Shown: positions 8,937 to 20,612 of the stretch, piece after piece
Position numbering within the stretch: position 1 is the first letter of the stretch
Layout: the number at the start of each line of letters is the position of its first letter
DNA from: JANLYQ01 sp031365725
Lineage (GTDB): Bacteria; Actinomycetota; Actinomycetes; JACCUZ01
DNA: 64,000 nt
Assembly (NCBI GenBank): GCA_031365725.1
Contig: JANLYQ010000065.1
Location: forward strand, 1-64,000
Reading direction: 5' to 3'
The notes under the pieces: generated by a model
Told to the model about the DNA's origin: nothing
What the model saw: only the letters and a program-made list of their open reading frames with translations
Database searches by the model: none
Translations under genes and position numbers: made by a program

Positions 8937-9730
8937 GCGGTCTGGGGCGCTACCTGCGCTTGTTGCGGATCTTCTGGGCCAACGCTGTCGCCACCGAGCT
9001 GGAGTACCGGGTCAACTTCTGGTCCAACGCCTTCCTGAGCCTGTTCTGGCTGGTGTGGGCCGCCGCCGGCATCGGGGTCTACTTCCGCTTCACCCACGCG
9101 GTGCGCGGCTGGACCTATCCGGAGATGCTGGTCGTGGTCGGATTGTTCTTCGCCATCAACGGCCTCCGGCAGGCCGTCATCACCCCCAACCTCGCGCGGA
9201 TCAGCGAGTACGTCCGGCTCGGGACCCTGGACTTCCTGCTCACCAAGCCGGTGGACGCGCAGTTCATGGTCAGCTTCCGGAACGTGCGGATCTACAGCCT
9301 GCTTGACCCGGTGCTGGGCCTTGGGCTGGTCGCTGCCGGCATGACCTCGGCCCATCGTCGGTTGACCGTTGGTGGCGCCGCGACCGGGCTCTTCTTCCTC
9401 GCGTGCTCGATCGCGATCCTGTACGCCGTGTCCCTGGCCCTGATGAGCGCCGGCATCGGCTGGGTCAGCTCGGAAGGGATGGACGACCTGGTCCAAGGGC
9501 TGGTCGAGACCTCACGACTGCCCGTGGCGCTCTACCGCGGCGTGGTGCAGACCGCACTCACTGTCGTGCTGCCCGTGGCATTTCTCACCACCGTCCCCGC
9601 CGAGGCCCTGCTGGGTCGCGGCGTCGGCAAGGCCGGCCTGCTCGCCCCGGTGGTGGCGGTGATCTCAGTCGCACTGGCCTCGGCCTGGTGGCGCCGAGCA
9701 CTGCGTTCCTACACCGGGGCAAGCGCCTGA
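8933..9730 (+). CDS. ABC-2 type permease, subunit 2
   Basis: 265 residues from ATG 8933, overlapping the stop of subunit 1. Six predicted membrane helices (FLSLFWLVWAAAGIGVYF; LVVVGLFFAINGLRQAVI; LLAPVVAVISVALASAWW). The phrase LGTLDFLLTKPVDAQFMVS is the conserved cytoplasmic motif of the DUF990 group of exporter permeases. Together with the upstream ATPase and permease it completes an ABC-2 exporter. It ends four bases before the stop of the convergent nucleotidase gene. Confidence 0.87.
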   Translation: MSGLGRYLRLLRIFWANAVATELEYRVNFWSNAFLSLFWLVWAAAGIGVYFRFTHAVRGWTYPEMLVVVGLFFAINGLRQAVITPNLARISEYVRLGTLDFLLTKPVDAQFMVSFRNVRIYSLLDPVLGLGLVAAGMTSAHRRLTVGGAATGLFFLACSIAILYAVSLALMSAGIGWVSSEGMDDLVQGLVETSRLPVALYRGVVQTALTVVLPVAFLTTVPAEALLGRGVGKAGLLAPVVAVISVALASAWWRRALRSYTGASA

Positions 9731-9734
9731 ACGA

Positions 9735-11609
9735 TCAGCCGGGGAAGACCGGCTGACCCTCGCGGACGAGACGCCAGTTCGGCACGAAGAAGTCGGCCGG
9801 GTCGATGACGCCCTTGTCCTTGGCCCAGTCGATCAGCAGCTGGCGGATCTCCTGCTGCTGGTTGTAGATCTGGGTCTTGGTGATGCCGGGGAAGCCGCCG
9901 CCACCGGAGCGGCGGTAGTTGTTGACCGCGACCACGAACTGCTGGTCCGCAGCCACCGGCACACCGGCGATCTCGAGCGTGGTGATGCGCTGGCCGACCG
10001 GCTTGCTGATGTCGATCCCGTAGTCGACGCCGGAGAGCGCGTCGTCGTTGTAGTCCGGGACTGCCGGGTCGGCGATCGTGGCCGGGTCCGGGGTCGCGCC
10101 GACCGGCAACGTCTGGAAGTACTTCACGGAGTACTCCAGGTAGGCCTTCACCTCCGCGCCGGTCATGGTGACGGCCTCGAGGGTGTTGTCGTAGATGTAG
10201 AGCCCGGCCACGTCGCGGATACGCACGTCGCCCTGGGGGAACACGGCCGTGCGGCTGAACGGCGCCGCGATCGAGAGCACCGGCAGGCCGGCGTACGGCG
10301 TCCCCGTCATGGCCCTGGTGACCGTCTCGGTCTGCACCTTGTTGATGAAGTCCAGGATCGGGGTGTCCTGGTAGCGCGAGGTGACCGCCGACAGCTCCTG
10401 GGTCGACCGAGCAACGACGGTGTTGACGTAGGCCACCGTCTTGGCGTGGTCGGCGGCGACCCCGGCCACGACGTCGGGGGCCTCGGGTGCCGCCACCGTG
10501 TTGTGCGTGGTCGCGCTGTCGGTGGCGACGCTCCAGTGCCGGCCGTGGTTGACCAGCGACAGCGTCATCTCGGTGAGTCGCTCGCCCCACTTCGACGGCT
10601 CGGACAGCAGCACCTGCTTGCCGGTCGTCGCGTTGGTGACGAACCGCTGCGGTACGTCGTTGTGCGCGTGCCCGAACAGCACTGCGTCGACGTCGGGGGT
10701 CTGCTCGGCGACCAGAGCCGCGGCGTTCTCGACCGGTAGATCAGGGCCATAGCTCGACGTGCCGCTGTCGCCTCCGTGTGCGGAGATGATGATGACGTCG
10801 GCGCCGGCGGCCTTCATCCGCGGCACCCATGTCTGCGCGGTGCTGACCATGTCGTCGAAGCGGAGCGTGCCGGTGACGTTGTCGTGGTCCCAGATCGCGA
10901 CACCGGGGTTGGTGAGACCGAGGATGCCGACGCGGACCGGTCGGTGCCGCAGGCCGGTGCCCATCGTCTTGATGACGTAGGGCTGGAACGCCGGGCGACC
11001 GGTGCGCACGTCGACCGCGTTGGCGGCGAGTGCCGGGAAGTCGAGCTGATGGATCCAAGTGCGCAGGAAGGGGATGCCGTAGTTGAACTCGTGGTTGCCC
11101 AGGGTCGTGGCGTCGTAGTCGAGCAGGTTCATGGCAGTGGCCATCGGGTGCTCGTGCCCGGTGGTGGTGATCGGCTCCTGCTTGGCGAAGTACGTCGCCA
11201 GCGGTGTGCCCTGGATCGTGTCACCGGAGTCGAGCAGCAGGGTGTGGTTCTTGCCCTTGGCGGCCCGGATGTCACGCACCATGCTCGCGACCTTGGCCAG
11301 ACCCACGCCGTTGGTCGGTCGGGTCGCCGAGCCGTCGTTGAAGACCGAGTCGCGGTAGTAGTCCCAGTTGAGGACGTTGCCGTGCAGGTCGGAGGTGCCC
11401 AGCACGGTCAGCTCGAACGTCTTGTCGGCGGCGGTGGGGTGGTCGCCCCCCTCCTGCTGGTGGGAGACGCGCAGGTGGGCTGACGCCTGGGCGGCGGTGC
11501 CGGACAGGCCGAGAGCGGCGGCAACGACGGCAGCCAGGCCGGCGCCCATGGCGCGGCGACGGCGGGTGGCCCGCGAGGGAGCCGTCGGGTGCGTGGGTGT
11601 GGAGGTCAT
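9735..11609 (-). CDS. Exported bifunctional 5'-nucleotidase / 2',3'-cyclic phosphodiesterase
   Basis: 624 residues. The N-terminus is a Tat-like signal (SRATRRRRAMGAG followed by a hydrophobic stretch ending AAQASA), so the enzyme is secreted. The metallophosphatase core has the metal-binding motifs TSDLHGNVLNW, LDSGDTIQG, LGNHEFNYG, SAHGGDSG and FGHAHNDVP. The C-terminal 5'-nucleotidase domain has the substrate motif NNYRRSGGGGFPG. Members release phosphate and nucleosides from nucleotides or cyclic nucleotides outside the cell. No lipobox or sortase signal is seen at either end. Confidence 0.92.
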   Translation of the reverse strand: MTSTPTHPTAPSRATRRRRAMGAGLAAVVAAALGLSGTAAQASAHLRVSHQQEGGDHPTAADKTFELTVLGTSDLHGNVLNWDYYRDSVFNDGSATRPTNGVGLAKVASMVRDIRAAKGKNHTLLLDSGDTIQGTPLATYFAKQEPITTTGHEHPMATAMNLLDYDATTLGNHEFNYGIPFLRTWIHQLDFPALAANAVDVRTGRPAFQPYVIKTMGTGLRHRPVRVGILGLTNPGVAIWDHDNVTGTLRFDDMVSTAQTWVPRMKAAGADVIIISAHGGDSGTSSYGPDLPVENAAALVAEQTPDVDAVLFGHAHNDVPQRFVTNATTGKQVLLSEPSKWGERLTEMTLSLVNHGRHWSVATDSATTHNTVAAPEAPDVVAGVAADHAKTVAYVNTVVARSTQELSAVTSRYQDTPILDFINKVQTETVTRAMTGTPYAGLPVLSIAAPFSRTAVFPQGDVRIRDVAGLYIYDNTLEAVTMTGAEVKAYLEYSVKYFQTLPVGATPDPATIADPAVPDYNDDALSGVDYGIDISKPVGQRITTLEIAGVPVAADQQFVVAVNNYRRSGGGGFPGITKTQIYNQQQEIRQLLIDWAKDKGVIDPADFFVPNWRLVREGQPVFPG

Positions 11610-11712
11610 GCGGGCACGTTAGACCGAGCAAGTCGTGTCCGGAAAGTCCGGATTGCGACCAGTAGGTGAGTGCGGGATGACGTTCGACCCGTCACGGCAC
11701 CCACCGAGCACC

Positions 11713-12954
11713 TCAGCCGGTGGTCGAGTCCTCCCCGCCTGGCCCGCCCGTCCGGGCACCTCCCCGCCCGCTCCACGTCCAGGCGTACGACGTGTCCTCG
11801 CACGCCAGCGCGGCCTCCATGAGGTCCAGCGGCCGGAACGTGTCGACCATCACCGCCAGCTCGTCGGTCGCGGCCTTGCCGATGCTGGCCTCGACCGAGC
11901 CGGGTTGCGGACCGTGGGTAAAGCCCGAGGGGTGCAGCGAGATCGAGCCCTGCTCGATGCCGGCGCCCTTGCGGGACATGAAGTCACCGCCGGTGTAGAA
12001 GATCACCTCGTCGGAGTCGACGTTGGCGTGGTTGTAGGGCGCCGGGATGCCGTCGGGGTGGTAGTCGAACAGCCGCGGCACGAACGAGCAGATGACGAAG
12101 TTCGGGCCCTCGAAGGTCTGGTGCACCGGCGGCGGCTGGTGCAACCGGCCGGTGATCGGCTCGAAGTCATGGACCGAGAACACGTAGGGATAGAGGCAGC
12201 CGTCCCAGCCGACCACGTCGAAGGGATGGTGGTCGTAGACGTAGCGCGTCCACAGCGTCGAACCCCCGTTCGCCGCACCGCCGGGACCGCGGTGCTGCAC
12301 CAGGACCTCGGTGTCACCGCCGTCGACGACCAGCGGCTCGGCCGGGCCACGCAGGTCGCGCTCGCAGTACGGCGAATGCTCGAGGAACTGCCCCTTGCCC
12401 GACAGATAGCGCCGCGGCGGCCCGATGTGTCCCGTCGCCTCGGTGACCAGGATCCGCAGCTCGCCCTTGGGCACCCAGCGGTGCGTCGTCGAGGTCGGCA
12501 GCACCACGTAGTCACCCGGCCCGACGTCCAGGGCGCCGAAAACCGTCTCGACGGTCGCCTCGCCGCTCTCGACGTAGACGCACTCGTCGCCGATCGCGTT
12601 GCGGTACAACGGCGACGGCTGGTCGGCGACGGCGTAGGAGATGCGCACGTCGGCGTTGGCCAGCAGGTGCTGACGACCCAGGACGGCGTCCCGGGCCGAC
12701 AGGGCACCGTCGAGCTTGTGGGTCTTCAGGTGCCTAGGTTTAAGCGGGTGGTTCGCAACCCGGCGTGGGCTGCCGACATCGAAGACCTCACTCGACACGA
12801 TCGCCGTGGGCAGCCGCTGGTGATAGAGCAGCGCGGCGTCAGAGGAGAACCCCTCGACGCCCATCAGCTCCTCGGCATAGAGACTGCCGTCGGGCTGCCG
12901 GAACTGGGTGTGCCGCTTGCGCGGCACCTCACCGACCTGGCGGTAGTAGGGCAT
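11713..12954 (-). CDS. hmgA: Homogentisate 1,2-dioxygenase
   Basis: 413 residues from the ATG at 12954 (MPYYRQVGEVPRKRHTQFR, the usual actinobacterial opening). A GTG 12 codons upstream (12990) is an alternative start. It opens the ring of homogentisate to maleylacetoacetate using Fe(II). The cupin core carries the expected ligand region: NHANVDSDEVIFY with the Glu, and ISLHPSGFTHGPQPG with the His pair. The acidic, Gly-rich tail is probably disordered. It belongs to the tyrosine degradation cluster with fahA and hppD, and its promoter region (about 70 bp) is shared with the divergent hypothetical gene. Confidence 0.92.
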   Translation of the reverse strand: MPYYRQVGEVPRKRHTQFRQPDGSLYAEELMGVEGFSSDAALLYHQRLPTAIVSSEVFDVGSPRRVANHPLKPRHLKTHKLDGALSARDAVLGRQHLLANADVRISYAVADQPSPLYRNAIGDECVYVESGEATVETVFGALDVGPGDYVVLPTSTTHRWVPKGELRILVTEATGHIGPPRRYLSGKGQFLEHSPYCERDLRGPAEPLVVDGGDTEVLVQHRGPGGAANGGSTLWTRYVYDHHPFDVVGWDGCLYPYVFSVHDFEPITGRLHQPPPVHQTFEGPNFVICSFVPRLFDYHPDGIPAPYNHANVDSDEVIFYTGGDFMSRKGAGIEQGSISLHPSGFTHGPQPGSVEASIGKAATDELAVMVDTFRPLDLMEAALACEDTSYAWTWSGRGGARTGGPGGEDSTTG

Positions 12955-13025
12955 CAGCCCACTGTGCCACTCGACCGCACCTGACTGCACCCGCGCTCCC
13001 AGAACCCGCGGCTACGATCGATGAG

Positions 13026-13897
13026 ATGGTGCGCGCCTCTGACCCACTGCTCGTCGGACTGCTCGACGACGCGGCACTCTTCCCGCCCGGCAGCGCGCCG
13101 ATGGCCGAGGGACTGGCCGCGCATGCGGAGTACCGCGTCTCGACCTGGGCGGACGCGGTGGGGCCGTTCCTCTGCCCGGCCAGCCGCATCGACGAGCTGC
13201 TGGCGGTCCTCCCGCAGAGGGCAGGAGCAGTCGGCGCCACAGCACAGGTTCCACTGGCCCTGGCCATGGTGCTCGATGTCGGCGGCGACGGCGCGCACCA
13301 GGCCCTGCGGGCAGCGGCCACCGCGACCGCCGTCAACCTGGTGGCCGTGGAGGTCGCGTACGAGCACCTGAGCGACGACGCGGCAGCGGTCGGCGCCAAC
13401 ATCGCCCGCGCGCTCCCGGGGTGCACCGGTGTGCTGGAGGTGCCTCGCGGCGGCTTCGACCAGGCGCTCGACCTGCTCGGTACGCCGGGCTGGCAGGTCG
13501 CGAAGTACCGCACCGGCGGCATGACCGCCGACGCCTTCCCCACCGAGGCCGAGCTGGCCGCGTTCCTGGTCGCCGCCACCTCGCGCGGCGTGCCGTTCAA
13601 GCTGACCGCCGGGCTGCACCATGCCGTGCGGCACACCACCGCCAAGGGCTTCGAGGCACCCGGGGTGCTCAACGTGCTCGTGGCGACCCGCACCGCGCAG
13701 GCAGCGGGCGGCACCGCTGAGGTCGCCGCCACCCTGGCCGAGCGCGATGCCGATGTCCTCGTCGAGGCGGTGCGCAGCTGGGACAGCACAGCAGGCGCCG
13801 ACGTACGCCGGTCACTGCGCTCGGTCGGCTGCTGCGGGGTCACCGAGCCGCTGGACGACTTACGGACGCTGGGATTGTTCGACGACGGGGAGCTGTG

Positions 13898-13898
<1 letters not shown>
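13026..13898 (+). CDS. Conserved hypothetical protein of the homogentisate cluster
   Basis: 290 residues from ATG 13026; its stop overlaps the fahA start (TGATG), so the two are translationally coupled. No signal peptide or membrane helix. The most conserved-looking parts are LLDDAALFPPGSAPM near the N-terminus, QVAKYRTGGMTADAFPTEAE in the middle and FKLTAGLHHAVRH in the C-terminal half; the last is rich in potential metal or acid-base residues (Lys, His, His, Arg). The alternating hydrophobic strands and helices suggest an alpha/beta barrel, but this is only an inference. I do not recognise a named family. Context argues for a role in tyrosine/homogentisate breakdown, for instance a maleylacetoacetate-related step, since no maleylacetoacetate isomerase gene is visible here. 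Confidence 0.8.
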
Positions 13899-16968
<3,070 letters not shown>

Positions 16969-16979
16969 TCAGGCAAAAT

Positions 16980-17020
16980 CGGCGTCAACCTCCCCACCAC
17001 GACGCCGACCTCCGGGGAGG
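16980..17020 (+). promoter_or_regulatory. Possible structured leader that pairs with the dacB ribosome site
   Basis: Two interleaved complementary pairs are visible: CGGCGTC (16980-16986) with GACGCCG (17001-17007), and CCTCCCC (16989-16995) with GGGGAGG (17014-17020). GGGGAGG is the dacB Shine-Dalgarno sequence, eight bases before the ATG. The order arm 1, arm 2, arm 1', arm 2' allows either a pseudoknot or two mutually exclusive hairpins. It may simply be a by-product of GC-rich sequence. Confidence 0.35.
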
Positions 17021-17028
17021 ATGAACCC

Positions 17029-18315
17029 ATGCACCTCACGCACCACACCCAGGTGAGCCTGACCCCTCGCTCTCGCAGCGGGCTGACGATGCCGGCCCTG
17101 CTGCTTGCCGCCCTGGTCGCCCTGCTGAGCCTCGCCGGCTCCCCCGCGGCGCACGCCGACGCGGTGCCACTCTCGGTCACCGATCAAGCCGTGCACGACA
17201 AGCTGACGCTGCGCTCGCTGATGACCGACCTCGGGCCCGACCTCGCCGGGCTGGTGACCGACCCGACCACCGGCGCCGTCATCTGGTCGCAGACGCCGCT
17301 GGAGGTGCAGCTGCCCGCGTCCAACGCCAAGCTGATCACCGCAGTCGACGCGTTGACGACGTTCGGCCCGACCAAGCGCTTCAGTACCCAGGTGGTCACC
17401 GGCAGCGCGCCCGGCCGGATCGTGCTCGTCGGCGGCGGCGACCCGTCGCTGACCAGCCGCCAGCTCGGCGCGATGGCCCGCGCCGTGGCCGCTGCCCAGC
17501 TGGCCGCCGGGATCTCCGCCGTACGACTGCTCGTCGACGACTCGCTGTTCCCCGCGCCCACCTCGGCAGTCGGGTGGCGCTGGTCCTACTCCCGCGAGGA
17601 CGTGTCGCCGGTGCGGGCGCTGGTCGTCGACCAGCACCACAGCATCGACACCACCCTCGATGCCGGCAAGGTCTTCGCCCGGCGGCTCGCGCGCTACGGA
17701 CTCACGGTGACCGGCATCGGGCGCACCAAGCACCTGCCCACCGCCACCGTCATCGCCGAGAGCCAGGGCACCGATCTCGCCACGATCGTGACCCGCATGC
17801 TGCAGCTCTCGGACAACGACGTCGCCGAGGCGCTGCACCGGCTCGTCGCGCTGGCGACCGGCCTACCGCCGACCTGGGAGGGCGCCGCGCTGGCCCAGAC
17901 CGCCGTGCTCGCCAAGCTCGGCATCACCCTCGCCGGTCGCCTGTACGACGGCAGCGGGCTGTCCCGGGCCGACCGGCTCACGCCCACGGATCTGCTCACG
18001 GTGCTGGGCAGGTCCTTCGACGCTGCCCACCCGGAGCTCGCCGGCCTGCAGCAGGGCGCCCTGCCGCTGGCCGGGGTGAGCGGCACGCTCGGGCCGCGCT
18101 ACCTGCGCTACCAGACCGGGGTCGCCAAGTGCGCCGCCGGCCTGGTCCAGGCCAAGACCGGGTCGCTGTCCGGGGCGATCGCGCTCACCGGTTTCGCCCG
18201 TCACGTCGACGGCACCGTGAAGATGTTCTCCTTCCTGCTCAACGGGGTGCCCTCCACGCTGCGCACCCGGCGGGCCGTCGACAAGCTGGCCGCAACGGTG
18301 ACCGGCTGCTGGTAG
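17029..18315 (+). CDS. dacB: D-alanyl-D-alanine carboxypeptidase / PBP4-type endopeptidase (S13)
   Basis: 428 residues with a Sec signal (MPALLLAALVALLSLAGSPAAHADA), so it acts outside the membrane on peptidoglycan. All three penicillin-binding motifs are present: SNAK at residues 98-101 (catalytic Ser98), SDN in LSDNDVAEAL, and KTG in AKTGSLSGAIALTG. The spacing and the large inserted domain between the first two motifs are those of the PBP4/S13 class. A strong GGGGAGG ribosome site precedes the ATG. It probably trims stem peptides and cleaves cross-links; no partner genes lie next to it. Confidence 0.92.
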   Translation: MHLTHHTQVSLTPRSRSGLTMPALLLAALVALLSLAGSPAAHADAVPLSVTDQAVHDKLTLRSLMTDLGPDLAGLVTDPTTGAVIWSQTPLEVQLPASNAKLITAVDALTTFGPTKRFSTQVVTGSAPGRIVLVGGGDPSLTSRQLGAMARAVAAAQLAAGISAVRLLVDDSLFPAPTSAVGWRWSYSREDVSPVRALVVDQHHSIDTTLDAGKVFARRLARYGLTVTGIGRTKHLPTATVIAESQGTDLATIVTRMLQLSDNDVAEALHRLVALATGLPPTWEGAALAQTAVLAKLGITLAGRLYDGSGLSRADRLTPTDLLTVLGRSFDAAHPELAGLQQGALPLAGVSGTLGPRYLRYQTGVAKCAAGLVQAKTGSLSGAIALTGFARHVDGTVKMFSFLLNGVPSTLRTRRAVDKLAATVTGCW

Positions 18316-18416
18316 GGCGAATCTGAGGTATCTGCCCCTAGGATGACCGCGATGCCCGGCAGTCCAGACGGTCGGCCGCCGCGCACCCCTGCTCGCACGA
18401 AGGATGACCGCACATC

Positions 18417-18776
18417 ATGGATCTCGACCTGTCGACGCGCCTTGTCGACGCCCGTGCCCTCGTCACCGCCATCGGCGAGGTTGATCTCGAGACGGCCTCA
18501 CAGTTGGGCGACGGCGTTGATGCCGCCGTCCGGGACGTCTGCCCGCACGTGGCCCTGGACCTCACCGGCGTGACCTTCATGGACTCCACCGGCCTCAAGG
18601 TCCTGCTGGCGCTGCAGCGCCGAGGCGACCTGGCGGACGGTTCGCTGGTGCTGGTCGGCCCCCGGCCGCCGGTGGTCAAGATCCTCGCGCTGACCGGGCT
18701 GGACAAGGCCTTCACCGTGGTCGGCTCCCTCGAGGACCTGCCGCCGGTCATCGACGGCGCAGCGCCCACGCCCTGA
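18417..18776 (+). CDS. STAS-domain anti-sigma factor antagonist
   Basis: 119 residues with the single STAS fold: GEVDLETASQL, then ALDLTGVTFMDSTGLKVLLAL with the phosphorylatable Ser57. Proteins of this type (RsbV/SpoIIAA-like) bind the anti-sigma kinase when unphosphorylated and free the sigma factor. An RsbW-like kinase and an RsbU-like phosphatase are encoded about 9-11 kb away (27399-29516) and are candidate partners. The ribosome site is AAGGATG in a copy of an 11-bp direct repeat (AGGATGACCGC at 18340 and 18401). The last 29 bases overlap the convergent helicase gene. Confidence 0.87.
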   Translation: MDLDLSTRLVDARALVTAIGEVDLETASQLGDGVDAAVRDVCPHVALDLTGVTFMDSTGLKVLLALQRRGDLADGSLVLVGPRPPVVKILALTGLDKAFTVVGSLEDLPPVIDGAAPTP

Positions 18777-20535
18777 TCAGGTCGATGCGGGCCTGAACCT
18801 GCTCGGCTGACGCCTGCGCGGCGAGCGGTCCCCCGCAGGCCTGCCGCAGCTCGGTGTGCACCGCGCCGTGCGGCAGCCCGGTGCGGTGGTGCCACGCGGC
18901 CACCAGGCCGTTGAGCTCCTTGCGCAGCGCCGGCACCGCGCGGTGCGCCGCGGCATCGGCAGCAGCCGTCGCTGCCGCCCGCCCCGCCGCGGCCTTGCGG
19001 GACCGGCCGCGCACCTCGTGCTCGCTCTGCCGGGCGCGCAGCAGCACGGCCACCTGGTCGGGCTCGAGCAGGCCGGGCAGACCGAGGTAGTCGGCCTCCT
19101 CCGCCGAGCCGACCGCAGCCTGCTGGCCGAACTCGCCGCCGTCGAAGAGCACCCGGTCGAACGTCGCCTCGGCCTCCAGCGCCTCGAACTCCGTCTCCGC
19201 CAGCCCCGCCTCGTCCTGCGCCTGGTTGGCCCGCGCCACCAGCGCGTCCTCGGGTGCGAAGAGATCGCCGCCGTCGTCGCTGACCGGCCGGTCCAGCGCG
19301 TGGTCGCGCTCGACCTCCATCTCGGCGGCGTGACCGAGCAGCATCGGCACCGAAGGCAGGAAGACCGATGCGGTCTCGCCCCGACGCCGGGCCCGGACGA
19401 ACCGGCCGACGGCCTGAGCGAAGTAGAGCGGCGTGGCCGCCGACGTCGCGTAGACCCCGACAGCCAGCCGCGGCACATCCACACCTTCGGAGACCATGCG
19501 CACGGCGACCATCCACCGGTCGTCGCTGGTCGCGAAGTCGGCGATGCGCTCGCTGGAGCCGGTCTCGTCGGAGAGCACCAGGACGGGTGCTGTCCCGGTG
19601 ATGTCACGCAGCCTCGCTGCGTAGGCGCGGGCCGAGACCTGGTCGGTGGCGATGACCAGACCAGCCGCGTCGGGCATGCCACGGCGCACCTCGGTGAGCC
19701 GGCGGTCTGCGGCAGCGAGCACCGCCGGGATCCAGTTGCCCTGCGGGTCGAGCGCCGTGCGCCACGCGGCTGCGGTGACGTCCTTGGTGAGGGGCTCGCC
19801 GAGAGTGGCCGACACCTCGTCGCCCGCGCGGGTGCGCCAGCGCATCTGACCGGTGTAGGACAGGAAGATGACCGGCCGCACCACGCCGTCGGCAAGCGCC
19901 CGACCGTAGCCGTAGGAGTAGTCCGACGCTGATCGGCGTACGCCATCTCGACCGCGGGCGTAGGCCACGAACGGGATCGCGCTGGTGTCGGAGCGGAACG
20001 GCGTGCCGGTGAGCGCGAGCCGGCGGGTGGCGGGATCGAAGGCCTCTCGCACGGCGTCGCCCCAGGACAGCGCGTCGCCACCGTGGTGCACCTCGTCGAG
20101 CACGACCAGCGTCCGGCGGGTCTCGGTGCGGCGGCGGTGCAGCAACGGGTGTGCGGCCACCTGGGCATAGGTCACCGCCACGCCGGTGAAGTCACCCCCT
20201 ACCGCTCCCTGTGCGTTGCTGAAACGGGGGTCGAGGCTGATGCCGACCCGCGCGGCCGCGTCGGCCCACTGGAGCTTGAGGTGCTCGGTCGGAGCCACCA
20301 CGGTGACGGCGGCGACCAGGTGCCGCTCGAGCAGCTCACTGGCCACCCTCAGCGCGAACGTCGTCTTGCCCGCCCCCGGGGTAGCCACCGCCAGAAAGTC
20401 GCGCGCGGCGGCCCCGTCGCGTCCGAGATAGACCTCGAGTGCCTCCTCCTGCCAGGCGCGCAGGGCGTGGGCTGTGCCCCACGGTGCGCGCTGCGGGAAG
20501 GCGGGCGGGAGGTGGGAGGCGGCGGAGGTACTCAT
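18748..20535 (-). CDS. DEAD/DEAH-box superfamily II helicase
   Basis: 595 residues. Walker A ATPGAGKTTFALRVA, motif Ia VVAPTEHLKLQW, motif II LVVLDEVHHGGDA, motif III ALTGTPFRSD and motif VI QAVGRFVRARR are visible, in the arrangement of UvrB/ResIII-type helicases. No nuclease domain is seen. The C-terminal third (from about residue 430) is Ala/Glu-rich helical with no recognised domain. It probably unwinds DNA in a repair process; the exact role is unknown. Its 3' end overlaps the STAS gene by 29 bp on the other strand. Confidence 0.88.
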   Translation of the reverse strand: MSTSAASHLPPAFPQRAPWGTAHALRAWQEEALEVYLGRDGAAARDFLAVATPGAGKTTFALRVASELLERHLVAAVTVVAPTEHLKLQWADAAARVGISLDPRFSNAQGAVGGDFTGVAVTYAQVAAHPLLHRRRTETRRTLVVLDEVHHGGDALSWGDAVREAFDPATRRLALTGTPFRSDTSAIPFVAYARGRDGVRRSASDYSYGYGRALADGVVRPVIFLSYTGQMRWRTRAGDEVSATLGEPLTKDVTAAAWRTALDPQGNWIPAVLAAADRRLTEVRRGMPDAAGLVIATDQVSARAYAARLRDITGTAPVLVLSDETGSSERIADFATSDDRWMVAVRMVSEGVDVPRLAVGVYATSAATPLYFAQAVGRFVRARRRGETASVFLPSVPMLLGHAAEMEVERDHALDRPVSDDGGDLFAPEDALVARANQAQDEAGLAETEFEALEAEATFDRVLFDGGEFGQQAAVGSAEEADYLGLPGLLEPDQVAVLLRARQSEHEVRGRSRKAAAGRAAATAAADAAAHRAVPALRKELNGLVAAWHHRTGLPHGAVHTELRQACGGPLAAQASAEQVQARIDLIRAWALRRR

Positions 20536-20612
20536 CGGTGCGACGAGGCTAACTTCCCGTCACGATCGACATGCCGACGACTGGAGGTACGCCGCGGAGC
20601 GAGGCTGTCGTG

